The translations under genes were made by a program, and so were the position numbers. This document shows positions 13,239-16,725 of a stretch of DNA of 16,725 nucleotides, one piece after another (the first letter of the stretch is position 1; each line of letters begins with the position of its first letter). The stretch is from an uncultured Clostridia bacterium (GTDB lineage: Bacteria; Bacillota; Clostridia; Christensenellales; Aristaeellaceae): assembly GCA_934631985.1 (NCBI GenBank), contig CAKTYE010000057.1, positions 1 through 16,725 of the forward strand, read 5' to 3'. The notes below the pieces were generated by a model that was not told the origin of the DNA, searched no databases, and saw only the letters and a program-made list of their open reading frames with translations.

Positions 13239-16200
13239 TTACAGTACTCCCAGCTTTTCCAGGAAGCACAGCTTCAAATTCCAGGGGTCGATCTCCTTCA
13301 GTGCCTGCAAGGCCGCCTGACTTTCCGCTTCCTTGCCAAGACCCTTATAGCCCAGCGCCAGCAGCAGATTTGCTTCCGCAAGGTGCAAGGGCTTCACATC
13401 CAGTTCGAAGGGCAGCGGCGAGGGCATACCTACGCCGAAGTAGCCGTACAGGTGCGCATTCTTCTTCTGCTCTGTGCCAGCTTCTACCATGCTGCGGAAA
13501 ATGGCCTCGGCCTTGTCCGGTGCCCCAAGCTTTTGCAGGGACAGCGCTGCAAAATAGGAAACCTCTGTCACCTGATTGGGCTGATTTGCGGCCTTCTGCC
13601 AGGCTTCGCGCGCTTCGTCCGGCTTTCCCTGTGCTTCCAGCAGCAGACCGGTGTAATAGTAGATGTTCGCTTCCTGGGCGCTGTAGTGGCGGCCTTCGCC
13701 GTAGTTCTGTGGGTAGACCAGCGCCGTCTCAAACCAACGCAGGGCCTCGTCCGGGTTGCCGTTCAGCTGATCCTGACGGCCCCACATGGTGTACAGCCAA
13801 CCATGCATGCGGGTCAGCTTGCCTTCGCCGCCCTCGTAGATATTGAAGCGCTTGGACAGCAGCAGCTCCCGAGCCTTTTCAAAGCGGCCCTCCTGCATGT
13901 ACAGCACGATCATGTCCAGGAAGCAGTCGTCCCGCTGACGGGCCAGCGTTGCATGTGCTTCCAGGAAGGCCAGCCGATCCTTGACGGGCATGTTGATGTT
14001 CTTGTAAAGCTGCAGCAGCTCATAGACGATGCGGGCATTGTCCGGGGCAAGGCGCAGCGCCTTTTCCAGGCAGGCACGGGCTTCCTCCTTTTCGCCAAAG
14101 TGATCGTACAGCGCCTGGGCCAGATTGCGCCAGGTGAAGGCGTAGTCCGGATTCAGTCGGGCGCTTTCCTCCCACGCGGTGCGAGCAGCGGCGTAGTTCA
14201 TGCGGTCGTAGTACAGGCAGCCCAGGAGATATTGTGCCTGCCAAGTCTGGGGGAAGTGCGCCAGCACGGCGATGTCCTCCAAACGGTTGGGGAAGCACAG
14301 CTTCATCTCCGATTCTTCGAACGTGCCGCCGGTCACATAGGCTTCATAACAGGCCACCAGCTGATTCCGGCATGTGCAAGTCCTCAGCACGCTGGCAGCT
14401 TCGGTGTTCAGGCCCGCACGCATGAAGTCCAGCGCCGCGTCGATCACGTCCTGAGGACGGCTGCGGATAAACGCCTCCACCTCGCGGCCCGTCAGCAGCC
14501 AGAGAGCATAGCGGGCATAGGTATCCTGTGGCGAGAGCGCCAGCACCTGATGCAGCTCCTCCTCATTGCGGGTCAGGTAAGCCCGCAGGGTGTGCGCCGC
14601 CAGATGATGGGCGTTGGTCACCAGCGCTTCGGTCAGATGCTCCACCGCCAGCGCACGGTCTCCCCGCACACAGTCGATGCAGGCCATTTCATACAGGCAG
14701 GCACTGCGCCAGCCGAACTGCCAGGATGTGTCCGCAAACAGCTGATAGGCCGCGTCCAGATGACCGCACAGCCGTTCCAGCCGCGCCTTTTGATAGATGG
14801 CCTCCGGGTCCATGGGATTGTCATTGCGCATTTTCAGCCGCGCAATGGCGCGATCCAGATAGGTGCGGGCGGCGGCAAAGTCGCCCTTTTCCAGCATGGA
14901 GCGGCCCATGGCAAGGTTGCAGCGCAGGTCCTTGGGATCCCGCCGCAGGGCTTCCATGTAATAGTCCTCGGGGACATAGGTGTGGTGCTTGTACTGCTCC
15001 AAATGTGCGCCGTGGAGATACAGCTCCTCCAAGCTGTCAATGTCCTTGGGTTCCGGGGGAATGGTGCGGGCCTTCGGCTCCTGCTTGCTGCCCCTGGGCG
15101 TGGGCTGATAGGCGACCAGCAGCCTGCCCGTGCTGTCCCGCAGCTCCACACGAAGCGCCGTGTCGGTCATCCCGGCAGGCACGGAACAGTGCTTGATGAC
15201 AGGATGATCGGGATCGATGCTCACCTGCTCAGTCATCAGCACCTGATCGCCTGCGCGGACCGTCAGTGCGGCGTTCTCCCGGCGGGAGGTGGCGATGCAG
15301 CCGGTCGTCAGGGTGCCGTTCTTCAGCTCGAAGGAAAGCGCTGCTTCACGGGTGGCGTTTGCCGTGGGGCCGATGCCGCGGGTGGGGTACCATACCTGGA
15401 TGAAGGTCTTCGTTTCGCCAGGCATGATGTAGGTGAAGTCCGGCTGATTGTCCGTGAACACGCCGGTCATCAGCTCAATGTAGCGGTCGCCGTTGTCCGT
15501 CAGGTTGGCGCACCAGGCGCGTCCGAAATCGCCGTCGCCCCAGGTCCACATCTTCTTGCCCACGGAATAGTGATGATCCGCCACGGTGACGGTGCCTGCG
15601 TCCGCCGCGAAGTCATAGCCGCCCAGGAAGTCCATGTCGCTCTGCCCACGCATGATCATCACCGAGGTGGGCAGCTTGATGTTGGAGAACCAGGTCGCAT
15701 CCGTTCCCTCACCGTAGTCGAAGGGGCGGGCCGTGTGGAACACGCCCTTCATCACAGGGAAAGAAATCACAGCGCGGCGGTCATGGTCGTTGCCCCATTC
15801 CACATCCGGCGGGAAAGTCGCCTTGTAATCCTTGTGAACGCGAACAGCCAGGTTGTTCCACCACATGAAGGGCAGGGGCGCGTCCGTGGGATTGTACACA
15901 ACGGCCTTGGCCTCCACCACCGAGGAACTGGGATATACGGTGATGCCCACGGCGGCGCGCATGCGGTGGAAGGGTTCTGCTTCGCCCATCCAGCAGGTCT
16001 TAGAGCCGTCAGCGTTCTCCTGCAGGGTGGCTTCAGTGGGCATGAAGGTGGTGGGGCGGTGATGCTGGGGCCAGTTGAACTCCACGCCGCCGGACACCCA
16101 TGGCCCTGCCAGACCGACCATGGCGGGCTTGATGCACACATTCTTATAAATAAACTCATAACCGTTGCTCTTTTGCACCGCGCCATGAATTTTGCCGCCC

Positions 16201-16424
16201 AGCTCCGGCAGCAGCTCCACCTCGATGTATTCATTGGAGAGGGTGATCATGTCGTAGGGCTTTTCCACCGGCTCATTGCTCAGCCGATCGGTGTAGGGAA
16301 TGGGATAGACCCGGCCCGTTGCGCCCTGATAGGCTTTCTTTTCCAGAAAGAAGGGCAGCTCGTTGGGGGCGGCAGGCTCATAGGTGGGCAGCAGCCGCTG
16401 CTCACGTTTCATTTCCACAGCCAT
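13239..16424 (-). CDS. DUF5107 domain + TPR repeat protein, 1061 aa
   Basis: Residues ~30-350 match DUF5107, a galactose-mutarotase-like beta-sandwich common beside glycosidase genes in Clostridia: 'YIEVELLPELGGKIHGAV', 'GVEFNWPQHHRPTTFMPTEA', 'FMWWNNLAVRVH', 'KKMWTWGDGDFGRAWC' and 'PGETKTFIQVWYP'. The conserved His/Glu/Trp clusters suggest a carbohydrate-binding or catalytic site. Residues ~450-1061 are a long TPR solenoid ('AARTAWEESARLNPDYAFTWRNLAQALYDHFG', shown here in parts: 'WEESARLNPDYAFTWRNLAQ', 'ACLEKALRLAPDNARIVYEL', 'ALRWFETALVYPQNYGEGRH'), likely for protein contact. There is no signal peptide, so it is cytoplasmic. AAAGGAG lies 10 bases before the ATG at 16424; Met5 is an alternative. 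It is a stand-alone unit with its own terminator, divergent from the gene at 16619. Confidence 0.85.
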   Translation of the reverse strand: MAVEMKREQRLLPTYEPAAPNELPFFLEKKAYQGATGRVYPIPYTDRLSNEPVEKPYDMITLSNEYIEVELLPELGGKIHGAVQKSNGYEFIYKNVCIKPAMVGLAGPWVSGGVEFNWPQHHRPTTFMPTEATLQENADGSKTCWMGEAEPFHRMRAAVGITVYPSSSVVEAKAVVYNPTDAPLPFMWWNNLAVRVHKDYKATFPPDVEWGNDHDRRAVISFPVMKGVFHTARPFDYGEGTDATWFSNIKLPTSVMIMRGQSDMDFLGGYDFAADAGTVTVADHHYSVGKKMWTWGDGDFGRAWCANLTDNGDRYIELMTGVFTDNQPDFTYIMPGETKTFIQVWYPTRGIGPTANATREAALSFELKNGTLTTGCIATSRRENAALTVRAGDQVLMTEQVSIDPDHPVIKHCSVPAGMTDTALRVELRDSTGRLLVAYQPTPRGSKQEPKARTIPPEPKDIDSLEELYLHGAHLEQYKHHTYVPEDYYMEALRRDPKDLRCNLAMGRSMLEKGDFAAARTYLDRAIARLKMRNDNPMDPEAIYQKARLERLCGHLDAAYQLFADTSWQFGWRSACLYEMACIDCVRGDRALAVEHLTEALVTNAHHLAAHTLRAYLTRNEEELHQVLALSPQDTYARYALWLLTGREVEAFIRSRPQDVIDAALDFMRAGLNTEAASVLRTCTCRNQLVACYEAYVTGGTFEESEMKLCFPNRLEDIAVLAHFPQTWQAQYLLGCLYYDRMNYAAARTAWEESARLNPDYAFTWRNLAQALYDHFGEKEEARACLEKALRLAPDNARIVYELLQLYKNINMPVKDRLAFLEAHATLARQRDDCFLDMIVLYMQEGRFEKARELLLSKRFNIYEGGEGKLTRMHGWLYTMWGRQDQLNGNPDEALRWFETALVYPQNYGEGRHYSAQEANIYYYTGLLLEAQGKPDEAREAWQKAANQPNQVTEVSYFAALSLQKLGAPDKAEAIFRSMVEAGTEQKKNAHLYGYFGVGMPSPLPFELDVKPLHLAEANLLLALGYKGLGKEAESQAALQALKEIDPWNLKLCFLEKLGVL

Positions 16425-16493
16425 GGTTCATGCGCTCCTTTGCATTCGCCGCCGCCGCGCGGGCAGCGACGTTTTTTCGTTTTGCTTGCTTTT

Positions 16494-16502
16494 ACCATAG
16501 CA
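16494..16502 (-). promoter_or_regulatory. Possible extended -10 promoter of the DUF5107-TPR gene
   Basis: The minus strand reads TGCTATGGT, an extended -10 about 70 bases before the ATG. An alternative is TTGTCC-17-TATGGC slightly upstream. A GCCAT-N7-ATGGC inverted repeat around 16520-16537 lies between the two divergent promoters and may be an operator. Confidence 0.35.
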
Positions 16503-16564
16503 CAGCGTGAACGCCCCTGCCATAGCATCCATGGCATCCTTGGACAAAACGGCCCACAAAAACC

Positions 16565-16593
16565 TTGCGCTTTGACGCTGCATCGCGTATACT
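16565..16593 (+). promoter_or_regulatory. Sigma-A promoter of the divergent gene at the window end
   Basis: TTGCGC (16565-16570), 17 bp, TATACT (16588-16593), 25 bases before the ATG at 16619. Confidence 0.65.
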
Positions 16594-16618
16594 GGGCGCA
16601 TCAGGGGAGGGAAAACAT

Positions 16619-16725
16619 ATGGATGATTTTATCCTTAGCGGCATAGTACTGGCCCATCACTTTATTGCGCCCCCCGGCTGGGTCAGCGATGAATATGCCT
16701 TTGCGCGGCAGCATCACGGCATTGT
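16619..16725 (+). CDS. Start of a gene, possibly AraC-type regulator (3' partial)
   Basis: A clear ATG at 16619 follows GGGGAGGG (8-base spacing) and a good promoter. The visible 35 residues begin MDDFILSGIVLAHHFIAPPG and continue WVSDEYAFARQHHG to the window edge. The 'H-F-x-x-P-P-G-W' and '...R-x-H-H-G' pattern resembles the start of the N-terminal cupin of AraC-family sugar regulators, but only 35 residues are visible and the DNA-binding domain is outside. A regulator divergent from the large DUF5107-TPR gene would make sense. The function call is weak; the gene itself is well supported. Confidence 0.55.
   Translation, partial: MDDFILSGIVLAHHFIAPPGWVSDEYAFARQHHGI

Noticed and set aside
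13077..16646. Very long plus-strand open frame opposite the DUF5107-TPR gene
   Set aside because: It is a shadow of the GC-rich minus-strand gene, which has recognisable domains, a ribosome binding site and a terminator. The plus frame has no domain and is rich in His/Gly/Val/Leu, typical of antisense translation.

Overview
The window looks like a chromosomal segment of an endospore-forming, probably gut-associated Clostridia (Firmicutes) bacterium. The best lineage evidence is a pair of alpha/beta-type small acid-soluble spore proteins (SASPs), together with strong AGGAGG-type ribosome binding sites and TTG/ATG starts. A large share of the genes act on carbohydrates. Most of the DNA is GC-rich, but two stretches are visibly AT-rich: the first ~700 bases, and about 10.7-11.72 kb. 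These look like different compositional islands.

Layout. 1-648: 3' part of an ABC-transporter substrate-binding protein (siderophore/cobalamin type). 769-1269: unknown 166-aa protein with its own terminator. 1394-2161: FrmB/esterase-D-like serine esterase. 2294-4495: two-gene operon of a beta-lactamase-fold serine hydrolase and a nucleoside phosphorylase-like protein. A hairpin then lies between this operon and a convergent, 5'-truncated GH127-type glycosidase relic (4554-5675). 5820-7133: membrane-embedded family 2 glycosyltransferase, with a good promoter just upstream and a TTG start. 7520-8018 (minus): two tandem SASP genes. Their terminator, plus the tail of the SASP gene, has a degenerate second copy exactly 308 bp upstream, behind the glycosyltransferase. 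8217-10601 (minus): complete GH31 glycosidase with a sigma-A-type promoter and a perfect 17-bp dyad at the expected start of transcription. 10484-10692 is repeated at 11721-11929, so the first 39 or so codons and the promoter of the GH31 gene occur twice. The second copy now lies directly in front of an AT-rich gene of unknown function (11084-11671, minus). 12102-13028: PHP-domain phosphoesterase-like protein. 13239-16424 (minus): very large DUF5107 + TPR protein. From 16619: start of a divergent gene, possibly an AraC-type regulator, cut by the window end.

How it fits together. GH31, GH127 relic, DUF5107-TPR, PHP protein, esterase and serine hydrolase suggest a glycan or glycoside utilisation neighbourhood whose genes are transcribed from several separate promoters. 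The most distinctive structure is the GH31 promoter duplication. Between the two copies the -35 to -10 region is identical and the start of the coding frame is largely kept, but the 17-bp dyad has decayed in the copy. This suggests that an acquired AT-rich gene took over a duplicated sugar-gene promoter and lost its operator. No tRNA, rRNA, CRISPR array, intact insertion sequence or transposase was recognised.
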